Below are positions 10,301 through 20,163 of a stretch of DNA of 64,000 nt, piece after piece. How positions within the stretch are numbered: the stretch's first letter is position 1; every line of letters starts with the position of its first letter. The position numbers and the translations under genes were made by a program. The DNA comes from Burkholderiaceae bacterium. GTDB taxonomy: Bacteria > Pseudomonadota > Gammaproteobacteria > Burkholderiales > Burkholderiaceae_C. Where the stretch lies: NCBI GenBank assembly GCA_016790575.1, contig JAEUOU010000015.1:62001-126000 (forward strand). Reading direction: 5' to 3'. The notes beneath the pieces are model-generated. The model had not been told where the DNA came from, did no database searches, and saw only the letters and a program-made list of their open reading frames with translations.

Positions 10301-11221
10301 CGCCTTCTTGCCACCCGCATTCATCGCAATGTTGCCACCGATACAGGAAGCCTCCGCGCTGGTCGGGTCCACTGCAAACACAAAACCGGCTCGCTCGGCA
10401 GCATCGGCCACCCGCTGGGTGACCACCCCCGCTTCAGTCCACACCGTAGGCAATGGTTCAGCATGGCCTGGCACGGCAACCCATTCGACCTCGGTCATGG
10501 ATTCGAGCTTCTCCGTGTTGATGACAGCACTTCTCCACGTCAGCGGGACGGCGCCTCCCGTATACCCTGTGCCACCTCCGCGAGGAATGATCGTCAGATC
10601 GAGCTCGATGCAACCCTGCACCAGCGCAGCCAACTCCGCTTCGCTGTCCGGCGTCAGCACCACAAAGGGGTACTCCACGCGCCAGTCCGTGGCGTCCGTG
10701 ACATGCGAGACCCGCGAAAGCCCATCAAACTTGATGTTGTCCGATGAGGTCAGGCGCCGAAGTGCCCGCCTGGCGCGTTCGCGCAACGCACCCATTTCAT
10801 CGAATGAGCGGGCAAAACGCTCTACTGCGGATCGCGCGGCATCGAGCAGCTCTCCCACCAGGGCATCACGAGACGGGTCGTCCTGCGGGGTGCGCCGTTT
10901 CTGCACTTCGCTGAGGCGGTGCTGCAAGGCATCGACCAACTGGCGTCGGCGACGCGGGGTCTCCAGCAGGTCGTCCTGCAGGTAGGGATTGCGTTGCACG
11001 ACCCAGATGTCACCCAGAACCTCGTACAGCATCCGGGCAGACCGCCCGGTCCGCCGCTCCCCACGCAACTCGTTCAGCAGTGCCCAGGCATGCGTGCCAA
11101 GGAGCCGGATCACGATCTCCCGGTCAGAGAAAGAGGTGTAGTTGTACGGGATCTCCCGCAACCGGAGCGCGCCGGTTGCGGTTGCCGATCCAGATTGATC
11201 GAGCGAAATGGGAGCATTCAT
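7322..11221 (-). CDS. Very large FAD/Fe-S oxidoreductase with DUF3683 N-terminus (D-2-hydroxyglutarate/D-lactate dehydrogenase-like)
   Basis: Multidomain dehydrogenase of 1299 residues. Order: DUF3683 domain (about 15-165); FAD-binding type 4 domain (about 180-330, with [12 protein letters not shown]); FAD-linked oxidase C-terminal domain (to about 790, with [16 protein letters not shown] and GEHGIGITK); two 4Fe-4S motifs [11 protein letters not shown] (near 827) and [11 protein letters not shown] (near 895); then a GlpC/HdrD-like cysteine-rich region with CCGYPQRG (near 1077), CGTCFDQ (near 1117), CCGESG (near 1193) and CPSCLQG (near 1245). Related to E. coli YdiJ, about 280 residues shorter, which oxidises D-2-hydroxyglutarate. 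It probably oxidises a D-2-hydroxyacid and passes electrons to the quinone pool or electron-transfer flavoprotein. Substrate unproven. Divergent from ugpB across a 211-base gap. Confidence 0.88.
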   Translation of the reverse strand: MNAPISLDQSGSATATGALRLREIPYNYTSFSDREIVIRLLGTHAWALLNELRGERRTGRSARMLYEVLGDIWVVQRNPYLQDDLLETPRRRRQLVDALQHRLSEVQKRRTPQDDPSRDALVGELLDAARSAVERFARSFDEMGALRERARRALRRLTSSDNIKFDGLSRVSHVTDATDWRVEYPFVVLTPDSEAELAALVQGCIELDLTIIPRGGGTGYTGGAVPLTWRSAVINTEKLESMTEVEWVAVPGHAEPLPTVWTEAGVVTQRVADAAERAGFVFAVDPTSAEASCIGGNIAMNAGGKKAVLWGTALDNLISWRMVTPDAQWLEVKRLDHNLGKIHDAEVARFELTYFQADGRTMIRSERLDIAGHTFRKEGLGKDVTDKFLSGLPGIQKEGCDGLITSARWLVHRMPEHARTVCLEFFGNPKDAVPSIVEIKDFMFAEQKRSGTLLAGLEHLDDRYLKAVGYATKSKKGNGGLPKMVLIGDIVGDDADAVARATSEAIRIANSRSGEGFVAISPEARKKFWLDRKRTAAISRHTNAFKINEDVVIPLPRMGEYTLGIERINIELSLRNKIRLCDALDDFFRRGNLPLGKTDYASEIPSAELLEDRVQQALNLVEQVREQWSGWLREVETLFPQLQDHRLRASWKAQLLAPLEQIFSGGAFGPILAECLVIHRQVLKGRVWVALHMHAGDGNVHTNIPVNSDDYEMLQTAHEAVARIMTLARSLDGVISGEHGIGITKLEFLTDEELAPFARYKALVDPQGRFNKGKLLRDVSAMPALVQDVSLRRPDLAHAYTPSFGLMGHESLIMQQSDIGAIADSVKDCLRCGKCKPVCATHVPRANLLYSPRNKILATSLLIEAFLYEEQTRRGISVQHWHEFEDVADHCTVCHKCYTPCPVKIDFGDVTMNMRNLLRKMGQKSFRPGNAAAMFFLNATRPETVKLMRTVMVDVGFKVQRVANDLLQRLARKQTSVPPATLGPAPVKEQVIHFINKKMPAGLPSKTARALLDIEDKDYVPIIRNPQATTSETEAVFYFPGCGSERLFSQVGLATQAMLWHAGVQTVLPPGYLCCGYPQRGSGQFEKAEKIITDNRVLFHRVANTLNYLDIKTVVVSCGTCFDQLQGYKFEEIFPGCRIVDIHEYLLEKGITLPAGQGAYLYHDPCHSPMKQQDPMKTVKALVGEGVVESKRCCGESGTLGVTRPDISTQVRFRKEEEIRKSEASLRSEGALAPGANMKILTSCPSCLQGLSRYRDDLNSGLLEADYIVVEMANQLLGPRWMPDFVAAANDGGIERVLV

Positions 11222-11357
11222 CAGTGGGACACCGGGGCAATGGCCCGGTCAGGGAGTCAGGTCGCGACCGGACATGGATGGTACCGCAGTGCAGCATAGT
11301 CGGGCAGGGACAAGGGTCACACGCACCGGTCCCCATGGAAACCCTGTTGCGAACCGA

Positions 11358-11386
11358 CTGACGCATCACTGTAATAGGAACGTCAC
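11358..11386 (+). promoter_or_regulatory. Probable Pho box (PhoB site) before ugpB
   Basis: Three seven-base units in register every 11 bases: CTGACGC (11358-11364), CTGTAAT (11369-11375) and ACGTCAC (11380-11386). The Pho box is built of 11-base repeats of CTGTCAT plus a 4-base A/T-rich spacer, and ugp operons are classic PhoB targets. The match is partial (middle unit 6/7, third 5/7) and the spacers are not strongly A/T-rich, so it is a good candidate and not proof. It sits 46 bases before the ugpB start codon. Confidence 0.55.
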
Positions 11387-11432
11387 AAACGACACCTACG
11401 CTCAAAGACCCTTTCAACCTTGGAATACCAGC

Positions 11433-12737
11433 ATGAAAACCAGACTGACTGCCGTTGCTCTTGCGGCCTTTGCCACCTTGCCGGCTCACGCCCAGACCGA
11501 AATCCAATGGTGGCATTCCATGGGCGGGGCTCTCGGTGAATGGGTCAACGACCTGGCGAAAGACTTCAATGCCAGTCAAAAAGACTACAAGATTGTGCCG
11601 ACCTTCAAGGGAAGCTACGACGAGTCGATGACGGCCGCCATCGCCGCATTCCGTGCCGGTAATGCCCCCCACATCCTGCAAGTGTTCGAAGTTGGCACAG
11701 CGACCATGATGGCCAGCAAACAGGCCATCGTTCCGGTGGGTGACGTAATGAAGAAAGCTGGCGTGACCTTTGACCCGGCCGCCTACGTTCCAGCGGTCGC
11801 CGGCTACTACACGGCACCGAACGGTCAAATGCTGAGTTTCCCTTTCAACAGCTCAACCACCGTTTTCCATTACAACAAGGATGCCTTCAAGGCGGCCGGC
11901 CTGGACCCGAACACACCGCCCAAGACCTGGCCCGAGGTCGCACTGGCGGCCGGCAAGCTGAAAGCGTCCGGGCACAAGTGTCCGTTCACGACCAGTTGGG
12001 TCAGCTGGACCCAGCTGGAGAGCTTCAGCGCCTGGCATAACACCGAGTTCGCGACCAAAGGCAACGGAATGCGCGGCATCGATGCCCGCCTGAGCTTCAA
12101 CAGTCCCTTGCATGTCCGCCATATCGAGAACTTGGCCAACATGGCCCGCACTGGTCTTTTCGTCTACAAGGGACGTGGCAATGCTGCCGATGCCACCTTT
12201 GTCTCCGGCGAATGCGCCATGACGACCGGTAGCTCGGCCCTGTACGGCAACATCAAGCGCAACGCCAAATTCGCTTCGGGCATTTCGACCCTGCCTTACT
12301 ACCCCGACGTGACGGGCGCGCCGCAGAACACCGTGATCGGAGGCGCCAGCCTGTGGGTCATGTCAGGCAAGAAGGAAAACGAATACAAAGGCGTGGCCCA
12401 GTTCTTTGCCCATTTGTCCAAACCGGAAGAAGCCGCCAAGAGCCATCAGCGCACGGGCTACCTGCCTTTGACCAAGGCCTCCTACCAAATGACTGAGAAG
12501 TCAGGTTTTTACAAGCAAAATCCCGGCACAGACGTTTCCGTGGAACAGATGATTCGCAAAACCACGGACAAATCGCGTGGCATCCGCCTGGGCAACTTTG
12601 TGCAGATTCGTACGATCAACGACGAAGAGCTGGAACAGGTCTGGTCCGGCAAGAAGACCGCCAAAGAAGCCCTGGATGCCGCCGTCAAACGGGGCAACGA
12701 GCAATTGGAGCGTTTCCAGAAAGCCAACAAGTCCTGA
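11433..12737 (+). CDS. ugpB: UgpB, sn-glycerol-3-phosphate ABC transporter substrate-binding protein
   Basis: Periplasmic binding protein that captures sn-glycerol-3-phosphate and glycerophosphodiesters for the UgpAEC importer. The mature frame is long enough for the family (434 residues from this start). The ATG at 11433 is chosen because it begins a clean signal peptide, MKTRLTAVALAAFATLPAHA, with cleavage after residue 20, and the mature protein then opens with the family's QTEIQWWHSMGGALGEWVND. Other family segments are PFNSSTTVFHYNKDAFKAAG and GECAMTTGSSALYGNIKR. First gene of ugpB-A-E-C-Q. A Pho box candidate lies upstream, and a palindrome plus terminator follows the stop codon, which would favour high expression of this protein over the rest. 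Confidence 0.95.
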   Translation: MKTRLTAVALAAFATLPAHAQTEIQWWHSMGGALGEWVNDLAKDFNASQKDYKIVPTFKGSYDESMTAAIAAFRAGNAPHILQVFEVGTATMMASKQAIVPVGDVMKKAGVTFDPAAYVPAVAGYYTAPNGQMLSFPFNSSTTVFHYNKDAFKAAGLDPNTPPKTWPEVALAAGKLKASGHKCPFTTSWVSWTQLESFSAWHNTEFATKGNGMRGIDARLSFNSPLHVRHIENLANMARTGLFVYKGRGNAADATFVSGECAMTTGSSALYGNIKRNAKFASGISTLPYYPDVTGAPQNTVIGGASLWVMSGKKENEYKGVAQFFAHLSKPEEAAKSHQRTGYLPLTKASYQMTEKSGFYKQNPGTDVSVEQMIRKTTDKSRGIRLGNFVQIRTINDEELEQVWSGKKTAKEALDAAVKRGNEQLERFQKANKS

Positions 12738-12750
12738 CCGTCCACGGGTA

Positions 12751-12776
12751 GCCATGGCCGGCGCGCCGGCCATGGC
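12751..12776. repeat. 26-base perfect palindrome after ugpB
   Basis: Bases 12751-12776 are self-complementary without any mismatch, running GCCATGGCCGGCG into its exact reverse complement. In RNA it would form a very stable stem 14 bases after the ugpB stop codon. It has no T-run of its own but lies just before a terminator-like hairpin, so it may stabilise the ugpB end of the operon mRNA. Confidence 0.8.
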
Positions 12777-12786
12777 GAGCCCTCCG

Positions 12787-12818
12787 ACGCCCCGCGGAAA
12801 ACACCCCGGGGCGTTTTC
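12787..12818 (+). terminator. Rho-independent (attenuating) terminator between ugpB and ugpA
   Basis: ACGCCCCG at 12787-12794 pairs with CGGGGCGT at 12807-12814 (8 base pairs, 12-base loop), followed by TTTTC and a further T-rich stretch. Located between the first and second genes of an operon, it probably ends a share of the transcripts so that the binding protein is made in excess over the permease subunits, a common arrangement in ABC importers. Confidence 0.7.
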
Positions 12819-12841
12819 TGTTTCAAGGCAAAAATCAATCC

Positions 12842-13723
12842 ATGGAAAAACGCGTCCGATTTCGCTCCACTTGGTTGCCCTGGGTGCTGGTCGCACCGCA
12901 ATTGGCGGTCGTCTTGACATTCTTCTTCTGGCCGGCCGGACAGGCCCTGATTCAGAGTGTGTTGCAGCAGGACGCCTTTGGCACGACCACAGAGTACGTC
13001 GGCTTGGAGAACTTCAAACGTCTCTGGAATGACAGTACCTACCTGGAATCGTTCAAGGTCACCGCCTTGTTCTCGCTCTTGGTTGCGGTGATCGGTCTGA
13101 GTGTTTCACTTCTGTTGGCAGTCATGGCGGACCGCGTCATCAAAGGCGCCGGGATTTACAAGACGCTCCTGATCTGGCCTTATGCGGTCGCCCCGGTGGT
13201 CGCAGGTGTGCTGTGGCTGTTCATGTTTGCCACGCCCTTTGGCACGGTTTCCTTCGTTCTGAACCGCATGGGCTTCGAGTGGAACCATCTGCTCAATTCT
13301 AACCACGCCATGGCGCTGATTGTCATGGCCGCTGTCTGGAAGCAGATTTCCTACAACTTCCTGTTTTTTCTGGCAGGCCTGCAATCGATTCCCAAGTCAT
13401 TGATCGAAGCGGCTGCGATCGATGGCGCGGGTTTCTGGCTTCGATTCCGGACCATCGTATTCCCCCTGCTGTCACCAACGACCTTTTTCCTGCTGGTGAT
13501 CAACATCGTCTACGCATTCTTCGACACCTTTGCAATTGTCGACGCGGCCACCCAGGGTGGGCCGGGCAAATCTACCGCCATCCTGGTGTACAAGGTGTAT
13601 TACGACGGCTTCAAGGCGCTGGACATGGGCGGGTCCGCCGCACAGTCGGTGGTTCTCATGACCATCGTGATTGCCTTGACGGTTGTCCAGTTCCGCTACG
13701 TCGAGAAGAAAGTGCAGTACTGA
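12842..13723 (+). CDS. ugpA: UgpA, sn-glycerol-3-phosphate ABC transporter permease
   Basis: Inner-membrane permease subunit, 293 residues, MalF/UgpA type with six hydrophobic helices (first at about 14-36: [20 protein letters not shown]). The cytoplasmic EAA loop that contacts the ATPase is [20 protein letters not shown] at about residues 189-208. It forms a heterodimer with UgpE and works with UgpB and two UgpC subunits. The ATG at 12842 starts MEKRVRF right before the first helix, as in relatives. It follows ugpB after 104 bases holding a terminator and is separated from ugpE by a single base. Firm identification by family and operon position. Confidence 0.95.
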   Translation: MEKRVRFRSTWLPWVLVAPQLAVVLTFFFWPAGQALIQSVLQQDAFGTTTEYVGLENFKRLWNDSTYLESFKVTALFSLLVAVIGLSVSLLLAVMADRVIKGAGIYKTLLIWPYAVAPVVAGVLWLFMFATPFGTVSFVLNRMGFEWNHLLNSNHAMALIVMAAVWKQISYNFLFFLAGLQSIPKSLIEAAAIDGAGFWLRFRTIVFPLLSPTTFFLLVINIVYAFFDTFAIVDAATQGGPGKSTAILVYKVYYDGFKALDMGGSAAQSVVLMTIVIALTVVQFRYVEKKVQY

Positions 13724-13724
13724 C

Positions 13725-14579
13725 ATGATTGAACGACGCCCGGGATTGACCTTCGTCTCCCACCTTATCCTGATCTGCGGTGTTGCCGTCGTCGCGTTTC
13801 CGGTGTACTTGACGCTCATTGCATCAACACAGTCCAGCGAACAGATTGCATCAAGCGTACCTATGTCGCTGCTACCCGGCAAGCACATGCTGGAGACCTA
13901 CAAGGTCGCCTTGTTCGGCGGCGAAACAGCCGCTGGCAGCACCTTGCCTCCTGCGCTGCCCATGATGGGTGTGAGCCTGGTCATGGCCTTGGTCATTGCC
14001 ATCGGCAAGATCATCATTTCGCTGCTGTCGGCCTTCGCAATCGTCTACTTCCGCTTCCCGGCTCGCACACTGGTTTTCTGGGCCATATTCATCACCCTGA
14101 TGCTGCCGGTTGAAGTGCGAATCGGTCCGACCTACGAAGTTGTCTCGGATCTCGGAATGCTCAATAGTTACGCAGGACTGACGATCCCGCTGATCGCATC
14201 GGCCACTGCGACGTTTCTGTTCCGGCAGTTCTTTCTGACTGTCCCCGATGAGTTGGTGGAAGCTGCGCGGGTGGATGGCGCAGGCCCGATGCGCTTCTTC
14301 TGGGACGTGCTGCTGCCGATGTCGCGGACCAGTATCGCGGCGCTGTTTGTCATTCAGTTCATCTACGGCTGGAACCAGTACCTGTGGCCTTTGCTGGTGA
14401 CCACGAATGAATCCATGTATCCGATTGTCCTGGGCATCAAGCGGCTGGTTTCGGGTGAGTCGTACACCGAATGGAACGTCTTGATGGCTACCGCCTTCCT
14501 GGCCATGCTGCCGCCGGCGCTGGTGGTCGTACTGATGCAAAAGTGGTTCGTCAAGGGCCTCGTCGATACCGAAAAATAA
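13725..14579 (+). CDS. ugpE: UgpE, sn-glycerol-3-phosphate ABC transporter permease
   Basis: Second permease subunit of the Ugp importer, 284 residues, MalG/UgpE type. I chose the ATG at 13725, one base after the ugpA stop region, because [19 protein letters not shown] gives the usual short basic N-terminus followed by helix 1; the open frame extends upstream inside ugpA. The EAA loop is [20 protein letters not shown] near residues 180-200. It ends [14 protein letters not shown], the typical C-terminus ([13 protein letters not shown]-like). The gene is followed 13 bases later by ugpC. Helices fill most of the chain, with a periplasmic loop holding the [17 protein letters not shown] segment. 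Confidence 0.95.
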   Translation: MIERRPGLTFVSHLILICGVAVVAFPVYLTLIASTQSSEQIASSVPMSLLPGKHMLETYKVALFGGETAAGSTLPPALPMMGVSLVMALVIAIGKIIISLLSAFAIVYFRFPARTLVFWAIFITLMLPVEVRIGPTYEVVSDLGMLNSYAGLTIPLIASATATFLFRQFFLTVPDELVEAARVDGAGPMRFFWDVLLPMSRTSIAALFVIQFIYGWNQYLWPLLVTTNESMYPIVLGIKRLVSGESYTEWNVLMATAFLAMLPPALVVVLMQKWFVKGLVDTEK

Positions 14580-14592
14580 TCACACACCCACC

Positions 14593-15606
<1,014 letters not shown>

Positions 15607-15607
15607 T

Positions 15608-16354
15608 ATGAGCGGGAATGTCTGGCCGTATCCGCGCTGGGTCGCACACCGTGGGGCGGGCAAACTGGCCCCCGAAAACACCTTGGCTGCGTTCCGACTG
15701 GGCGCGCAATACGGATATCGGATGTTCGAATGCGACGTCAAGCTCAGCCGCGACGGCGTGCCTTTTTTGCTGCATGACACCGATCTGGCGCGCACGACCG
15801 AAGCGACCGGGAACGCGGGCGAGCGCGAATGGTCCGATCTGTCCCGGCTGGATGCCGGCGCCTGGCATTCCCGGACATTTGCCGGCGAGCCTCTTCCCAC
15901 CCTGGAAGGAATCAGCCGCTTCTGCCGAACCAATGGACTGTTCCTCAACATTGAAATCAAGCCAAGCCCGGGCCTGGAGGCGGCAACGGGCCACGCGGTG
16001 GCAACCGCTGCCCAAGACCTGTGGCGCGGCGCTCCGGTACCGCCCTTGCTGACTTCCTTCCGGCCGGAGGCGCTGGCGAGTGCCCGCGAGGCATGTCCGG
16101 AATTGCCGCGCGGCCTGCTGCTGGACACCCTTTGGCCCGGGTGGCTGGAGATGGCCCGCTCGCTACAGTGTTGTGCGATTGTCTGCAATTACTCGCTGTG
16201 GAACACCGAAACGGTCGCGGCCGTCCAGGGGGCAGGAATGCGTACGGCAAGCTACACCGTCAACGACGAATCGATTGCCCGGCACCTGATGGCACTCGGC
16301 ACCGACGTCATCATCACCGATCGCGTCGACCTTTTTGCGCCGGCCGACGCTTGA
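15608..16354 (+). CDS. ugpQ: UgpQ, cytoplasmic glycerophosphodiester phosphodiesterase
   Basis: Hydrolyses glycerophosphodiesters entering through Ugp to glycerol-3-phosphate plus an alcohol. It has 248 residues, the usual size of the cytoplasmic enzyme, and no signal peptide. The GDPD signature is [17 protein letters not shown] at residues 13-29 (His14, Arg15 and Glu24 region), followed by [20 protein letters not shown] with the second metal and catalytic residues (Glu, Asp and the HD pair). The later NIEIKPSPG and YTVND segments complete the active site. Last gene of the ugp operon, one base after ugpC. After its stop codon the next gene is on the opposite strand. Confidence 0.94.
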   Translation: MSGNVWPYPRWVAHRGAGKLAPENTLAAFRLGAQYGYRMFECDVKLSRDGVPFLLHDTDLARTTEATGNAGEREWSDLSRLDAGAWHSRTFAGEPLPTLEGISRFCRTNGLFLNIEIKPSPGLEAATGHAVATAAQDLWRGAPVPPLLTSFRPEALASAREACPELPRGLLLDTLWPGWLEMARSLQCCAIVCNYSLWNTETVAAVQGAGMRTASYTVNDESIARHLMALGTDVIITDRVDLFAPADA

Positions 16355-16379
16355 GGGGCGGCAGCCCGCCGCTGCCGCG

Positions 16380-16658
16380 TCAGCGACGAATTGCCCGGGA
16401 TCGCCACCACTGTGTGAGGCCCAAGGCCAGGACCAAGGCCGCGTAACTGGCCATCTTGCCGTCGCGTCCGAAAAAAACCAGTCCGGACGTGAGCACCCCC
16501 AATCCCACCAGGGCGTTCACACCGAAATTGGCAACGATGCGTTTCGTGTCTGCACGCCGCGCGCCCAGGACACCGGAAAACACGGCCAGCAGGCCGGCAA
16601 CAAAAAATGCTGGGGCACCAAAGGCCAGCCCGTGGAGGAGAAGGTCGGAAAAATCCAT
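16380..16658 (-). CDS. Small conserved membrane protein of unknown function
   Basis: Predicted protein of 92 residues with three hydrophobic segments: about 4-25 (from [20 protein letters not shown]), about 44-63 ([17 protein letters not shown]) and about 68-85 ([17 protein letters not shown]), ending in a basic tail (RSRAIRR). I chose the ATG at 16658 ([13 protein letters not shown]) over an upstream in-frame ATG at 16697 because the extra residues are polar and unlike a membrane protein start. I recognise the type from other Burkholderiales but know no function. Its gene converges on ugpQ and diverges from hemA, whose promoter lies in the 96-base gap between them. Confidence 0.7.
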   Translation of the reverse strand: MDFSDLLLHGLAFGAPAFFVAGLLAVFSGVLGARRADTKRIVANFGVNALVGLGVLTSGLVFFGRDGKMASYAALVLALGLTQWWRSRAIRR

Positions 16659-16716
16659 GGGTCGCTGAGGAAACCGGCGAATCGGATGGCACGCCAACCC
16701 CGCCGACGGTGCCGAC

Positions 16717-16747
16717 TTGAACGAATTGACGCGGTCAATTTTATAAT
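16717..16747 (+). promoter_or_regulatory. hemA promoter with operator-like inverted repeat; leaderless start predicted
   Basis: A perfect TATAAT lies at 16742-16747 with TTGAAC at 16717-16722 (19-base spacing, long but possible). Only seven bases separate the -10 box from the hemA ATG at 16755, so transcription should start at or next to the start codon. Within the spacer, AATTGAC (16724-16730) and GTCAATT (16734-16740) form a perfect inverted repeat around GCG, well placed for a repressor. Confidence 0.6.
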
Positions 16748-16754
16748 CGCCCCG

Positions 16755-18014
16755 ATGGCAGTCTGGGCATTAGGTTTGAACCACACCACCGCGCCGCTCG
16801 ATCTGCGCGGCCGGTTCTCTTTTGGCCTGGATCGACTCGGCGAAACACTGCAGCAATTGCGTGCATCGCACCACCGTCGCCCCGAGGCGGCAATCCTCTC
16901 CACTTGCAATCGTACCGAGATCTATTGCGCGTCCGACCGGCCCGAACTGGACCGCACTGTCCACTGGCTGGCCGAGTTCGGACAGATTACCCCCGGCGAA
17001 CTGCGAAGCTACACCTACACGCTGGCCGACGGGCAGGCCGCACGTCATGCCTTTCGTGTCGCCAGCGGTCTCGATTCCATGGTGCTGGGCGAGCCACAGA
17101 TTCTTGGCCAGCTCAAGGACGCGGTCCGGGCGGCCGATGACGCCGGCGCCCTCGGCACCACACTCAATCAACTGTTTCAGCGCAGCTTTGCCGTGGCCAA
17201 GGAAGTACGCACTTCCACCGAAATCGGCGCCCATTCGATCAGCATGGCGGCGGCCGCCGTGCGACTGGCATCCCAGCTGTTCGAGGATCTGACCGAGATC
17301 CGGGTCCTGTTTGTTGGCGCCGGCGAAATGATCGAACTGGCGGCAACGCATTTCGCGGCCCGCAATCCCCGATCCATCGCGATCGCCAACCGGACCCTGG
17401 AACGGGGGGAAAAACTCGCCACACGTTTCGGCGGTGAGGTACTGCGCCTGGCCGACCTGTCGGAGCGACTGCACGAATTCGACGCGGTCATCAGTTGTAC
17501 CGCCAGCCAGTTGCCGCTGATCGGGCTGGGTGCGGTGGAGCGCGCACTGAAAAAGCGCCGCCACCGCCCGATCTTCATGGTCGATCTGGCCGTTCCACGC
17601 GACATCGAGCCAGAAGTCAAAGCGCTGGAAGACGTCTACCTTTACACCGTGGATGATCTGGCCCATGTGGTGCAGACGGCCCAGGCCAACCGGCAGGCCG
17701 CCGTCGCGCAGGCCGAAGCCATCATCGATGCCGGTGTGCAAAGCTTCATGCACTGGATGGTGCAACGCGGCACCGTACCTCTGATCCAGCAACTGAACGC
17801 ACAGGCCGATGCCTGGCGGGCGGCCGAGATCGCGCGTGCGCGCAAACGCCTGGCCCGGGGCGAGGATGTCGACACCGTGCTCGAATCCCTTTCCCGGGGA
17901 CTGACCCAGAAAATGCTCCATGGCGCCCTGGCTGAGCTGAATGCGGCCGACCCGGCCCACAAAGAACAGACCGCACAGGCGATCGGTCGGCTGTTCCTGC
18001 GCAGCGAGCGTTAG
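16755..18014 (+). CDS. hemA: Glutamyl-tRNA reductase
   Basis: Reduces glutamyl-tRNA with NADPH to glutamate-1-semialdehyde, the first committed step of tetrapyrrole (heme) synthesis. The protein has 419 residues. The catalytic cysteine is Cys51 in [10 protein letters not shown]; the start [20 protein letters not shown] is the standard N-terminus, which fixes the ATG at 16755 although the frame is open far upstream. Other signatures are [35 protein letters not shown] and the NADPH-binding [17 protein letters not shown]. The C-terminal dimerisation domain begins near 315. Followed 95 bases later by prfA, the classic hemA-prfA-prmC order. The promoter places the start codon almost on the transcription start. 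Confidence 0.96.
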   Translation: MAVWALGLNHTTAPLDLRGRFSFGLDRLGETLQQLRASHHRRPEAAILSTCNRTEIYCASDRPELDRTVHWLAEFGQITPGELRSYTYTLADGQAARHAFRVASGLDSMVLGEPQILGQLKDAVRAADDAGALGTTLNQLFQRSFAVAKEVRTSTEIGAHSISMAAAAVRLASQLFEDLTEIRVLFVGAGEMIELAATHFAARNPRSIAIANRTLERGEKLATRFGGEVLRLADLSERLHEFDAVISCTASQLPLIGLGAVERALKKRRHRPIFMVDLAVPRDIEPEVKALEDVYLYTVDDLAHVVQTAQANRQAAVAQAEAIIDAGVQSFMHWMVQRGTVPLIQQLNAQADAWRAAEIARARKRLARGEDVDTVLESLSRGLTQKMLHGALAELNAADPAHKEQTAQAIGRLFLRSER

Positions 18015-18065
18015 CGGCGTTCGACCGCACCGGCGGGTTCGGTCCTGCTCCACCCGCCGCCCACC

Positions 18066-18084
18066 GCGCCCATGGCGCTTTTCC
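18066..18084 (+). terminator. Weak terminator-like hairpin between hemA and prfA
   Basis: GCGCC (18066-18070) and GGCGC (18074-18078) pair around a three-base loop, followed by TTTTCC. The stem is short. A 7-base stem (GGCGGGT with ACCCGCC) lies just upstream. Together they may reduce read-through into prfA, but the evidence is modest. Confidence 0.35.
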
Positions 18085-18109
18085 TGTTCGCACCACACGA
18101 TCGCATCGC

Positions 18110-19198
18110 ATGAAACCCTTCCTCCGCAACCAGCTTGAGCGCTACACCCAGCGGCTGGCTGAACTCGACTTTCTGCTTTCGCGGGAAGACATCATGGCGG
18201 ACATGGAGCAGTTCCTGAAGCTGTCGCGAGAACACGCTGACGTCGCTGCCATCGCAAGTCGCTGGCAACGGCTGCAACAGCGCGACGCCGACCTGGCGAC
18301 GGCCCGGGAGTGGCTCTCCGACCCCGACATGGCGAACATGGCCAGGGAAGAAATCGGTGCCTGTGAGGCCGATATCGCATCCCTGGGCGACGAACTGCAG
18401 CGCATGCTGCTACCGAAAGACCCGGACGACGCCCGCAACGCCTTCCTGGAAATCCGCGCCGGCACCGGCGGCGACGAATCCGCGCTCTTTGCCGGCGATC
18501 TGCTGCGCATGTACACCCGCTGGTGCGAGCGCCAGGGCTGGCGCACCGAACTGCTCAGCGAATCGCCCAGCGAGCTCGGTGGCTACAAGGAGGTGGTGCT
18601 GCGCATCGAAGGCGATGGAGCCTACGGGCAACTGCGGTTCGAATCCGGCGGCCACCGGGTGCAGCGGGTGCCGGCCACCGAGACCCAGGGACGCATCCAC
18701 ACCAGCGCCTGCACGGTGGCGGTGCTGCCGGAGCCTGACGAAGCCTCGGCGGTCCAGATCAACCCGGCGGACCTGCGCATCGACACCTTCCGCGCCAGCG
18801 GGGCGGGCGGCCAGCACATCAACAAGACCGATTCGGCGGTGCGGATCACCCACCTGCCCACCGGCATCGTCGCCGAATGCCAGGACGACCGCAGCCAGCA
18901 CCGCAACAAGGCCCGTGCGCTGCAGGTGCTGTCCGCCCGCATCCAGGAACGCGAGCGCGCCGCGCAGGCCGCCAAGGACGCCGCACTGCGCAAAGGCCTG
19001 ATCGGCAGCGGCGACCGCAGCGACCGCATCCGCACCTACAACTTCCCCCAGGGGCGGCTGACCGACCACCGTATCAATCTCACGCTCTACAAGTTGTCCT
19101 TCATCATGGAAGGCGATTTGCACGAGGTCGTCAACGGTCTGCAGGCCGCTCGCGAGGCCGAAAAGCTGGCCGAGCTGGAAGTGGGCACTCTCCACTGA
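18110..19198 (+). CDS. prfA: Peptide chain release factor 1
   Basis: Recognises UAA and UAG stop codons in the ribosomal A site and triggers release of the finished peptide. Length 362, typical. The peptidyl-transferase-contacting GGQ motif is at residues 233-235 inside [20 protein letters not shown], the same numbering as in E. coli, and [20 protein letters not shown] marks the domain 2 start. The start [20 protein letters not shown] is normal for the family. It lies between hemA and prmC; PrmC methylates the glutamine of the GGQ motif, so the pair is functionally linked. A copy of the dispersed repeat separates it from prmC. Confidence 0.97.
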   Translation: MKPFLRNQLERYTQRLAELDFLLSREDIMADMEQFLKLSREHADVAAIASRWQRLQQRDADLATAREWLSDPDMANMAREEIGACEADIASLGDELQRMLLPKDPDDARNAFLEIRAGTGGDESALFAGDLLRMYTRWCERQGWRTELLSESPSELGGYKEVVLRIEGDGAYGQLRFESGGHRVQRVPATETQGRIHTSACTVAVLPEPDEASAVQINPADLRIDTFRASGAGGQHINKTDSAVRITHLPTGIVAECQDDRSQHRNKARALQVLSARIQERERAAQAAKDAALRKGLIGSGDRSDRIRTYNFPQGRLTDHRINLTLYKLSFIMEGDLHEVVNGLQAAREAEKLAELEVGTLH

Positions 19199-19232
19199 CC
19201 GAAAGCGCGAATTTTCAATGTTTTCGGTTCAT

Positions 19233-19262
19233 ACCCAGCGTAATATAGTGCTATCGCGCTAT
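19233..19262 (+). repeat. Dispersed 30-base intergenic repeat, copy 3 (prfA-prmC)
   Basis: Starts ATACCCAGCGTAATATAGTG and ends CGCGCTAT, again 30 bases from ACCCA to GCTAT. The middle differs from the other copies, and ATATAG (19243-19248) with CTATAT (19259-19264) can pair, making this the most hairpin-like copy. Same orientation as the flanking genes. Confidence 0.7.
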
Positions 19263-19303
19263 ATTTTTCATATCAACTGTTTGCTCACGGAAACCCGCGT
19301 GCC

Positions 19304-20146
19304 ATGAATGACAACCCTGTCACGCTACGCGACGCGCTCGAAAAAGCCCGAACGACGGGCCTGGCCCGCCTGGAGGCCGCCATGCTGCTGCTGCATGCGT
19401 TGGGTCGCTCCACAAGTGAGCGCGCCTGGCTGATCGCCCATGACTCCGACCCGCTTGATGCCGTCATCGGGAGCCGGTTCGCCGCCCTTGCCGCGCGGCG
19501 GGTCGCCGGCGAACCTCTGGCCTACCTGACGGGCGAGCGGGAGTTCTACGGGTTGACGCTGCAGGTGGACGCCCGCGTGCTGGACCCCCGCCCCGACACC
19601 GAAACCCTGGTCGATTGGGCACTGCATGTGCTTCCCCCCCGCCCTTCGCCGACCGTGCTGGATCTGGGCACCGGCAGCGGCGCGGTCGCGCTCGCCCTGC
19701 AACAACAGCGCCCGGACGCCATCGTGCTCGCAACGGATCGAAGCGTGGACGCCCTGGCCGTTGCGCACAGCAACGCCAGTCGATTGGGCTTGCCCGTGCG
19801 TTTTGCCCAGGCCGATTGGTTTCAGGGCTTGCACGGACCCTTCGATCTGATTGTCTCCAACCCGCCCTACATCGCCGACGGTGACCCTCATTTGGCCGCG
19901 CTGACCCATGAACCCCTGGCGGCGCTGGCTTCCGGCCCCGATGGCCTCGACGACCTGCGCACCATCATCGAGCAGGCCGGCAACCGACTGACGGGCGGTG
20001 GCTGGTTATTGCTGGAACACGGCTGGGATCAGGCCGAAGCGGTGACTCATATGCTGACACGGGCCGGTTTCGTCGACGTTCAAAGCCGTGCCGATCTGGC
20101 CGGAACACTGCGTTGCAGTGGCGGACGCTGGTGTGACCCCGGCTAG
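19304..20146 (+). CDS. prmC: PrmC, release factor glutamine-N5 methyltransferase
   Basis: SAM-dependent methyltransferase that modifies the GGQ glutamine of release factors 1 and 2, increasing termination efficiency. The protein has 280 residues. The catalytic NPPY motif is at residues 186-189 in SNPPYIADGD; the SAM-binding motif I is VLDLGTGSGAVALALQQQ; the family's GEPLAYLTGEREFYGL and DPRPDTETLVDWAL stretches are clear. The N-terminal helical domain (residues 1-75) binds the release factor. The ATG at 19304 (MNDNPVTLRDALEKAR) fits relatives. It follows prfA, its substrate's gene. Copies of the 30-base repeat lie on both sides of the gene. Confidence 0.95.
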   Translation: MNDNPVTLRDALEKARTTGLARLEAAMLLLHALGRSTSERAWLIAHDSDPLDAVIGSRFAALAARRVAGEPLAYLTGEREFYGLTLQVDARVLDPRPDTETLVDWALHVLPPRPSPTVLDLGTGSGAVALALQQQRPDAIVLATDRSVDALAVAHSNASRLGLPVRFAQADWFQGLHGPFDLIVSNPPYIADGDPHLAALTHEPLAALASGPDGLDDLRTIIEQAGNRLTGGGWLLLEHGWDQAEAVTHMLTRAGFVDVQSRADLAGTLRCSGGRWCDPG

Positions 20147-20163
20147 TCGATGTTTCGGCCAAT

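Noticed and set aside
16727-16747. TTGACG next to TATAAT as the hemA -35/-10 pair
   Set aside because: Only ten bases lie between them, too short for sigma70. TTGAAC at 16717 with 19 bases is the better choice, and TTGACG is part of the inverted repeat.
16770-18098. 442-codon minus-strand open frame opposite hemA
   Set aside because: Shadow of hemA, which is a firm call with its catalytic Cys and NADPH site.
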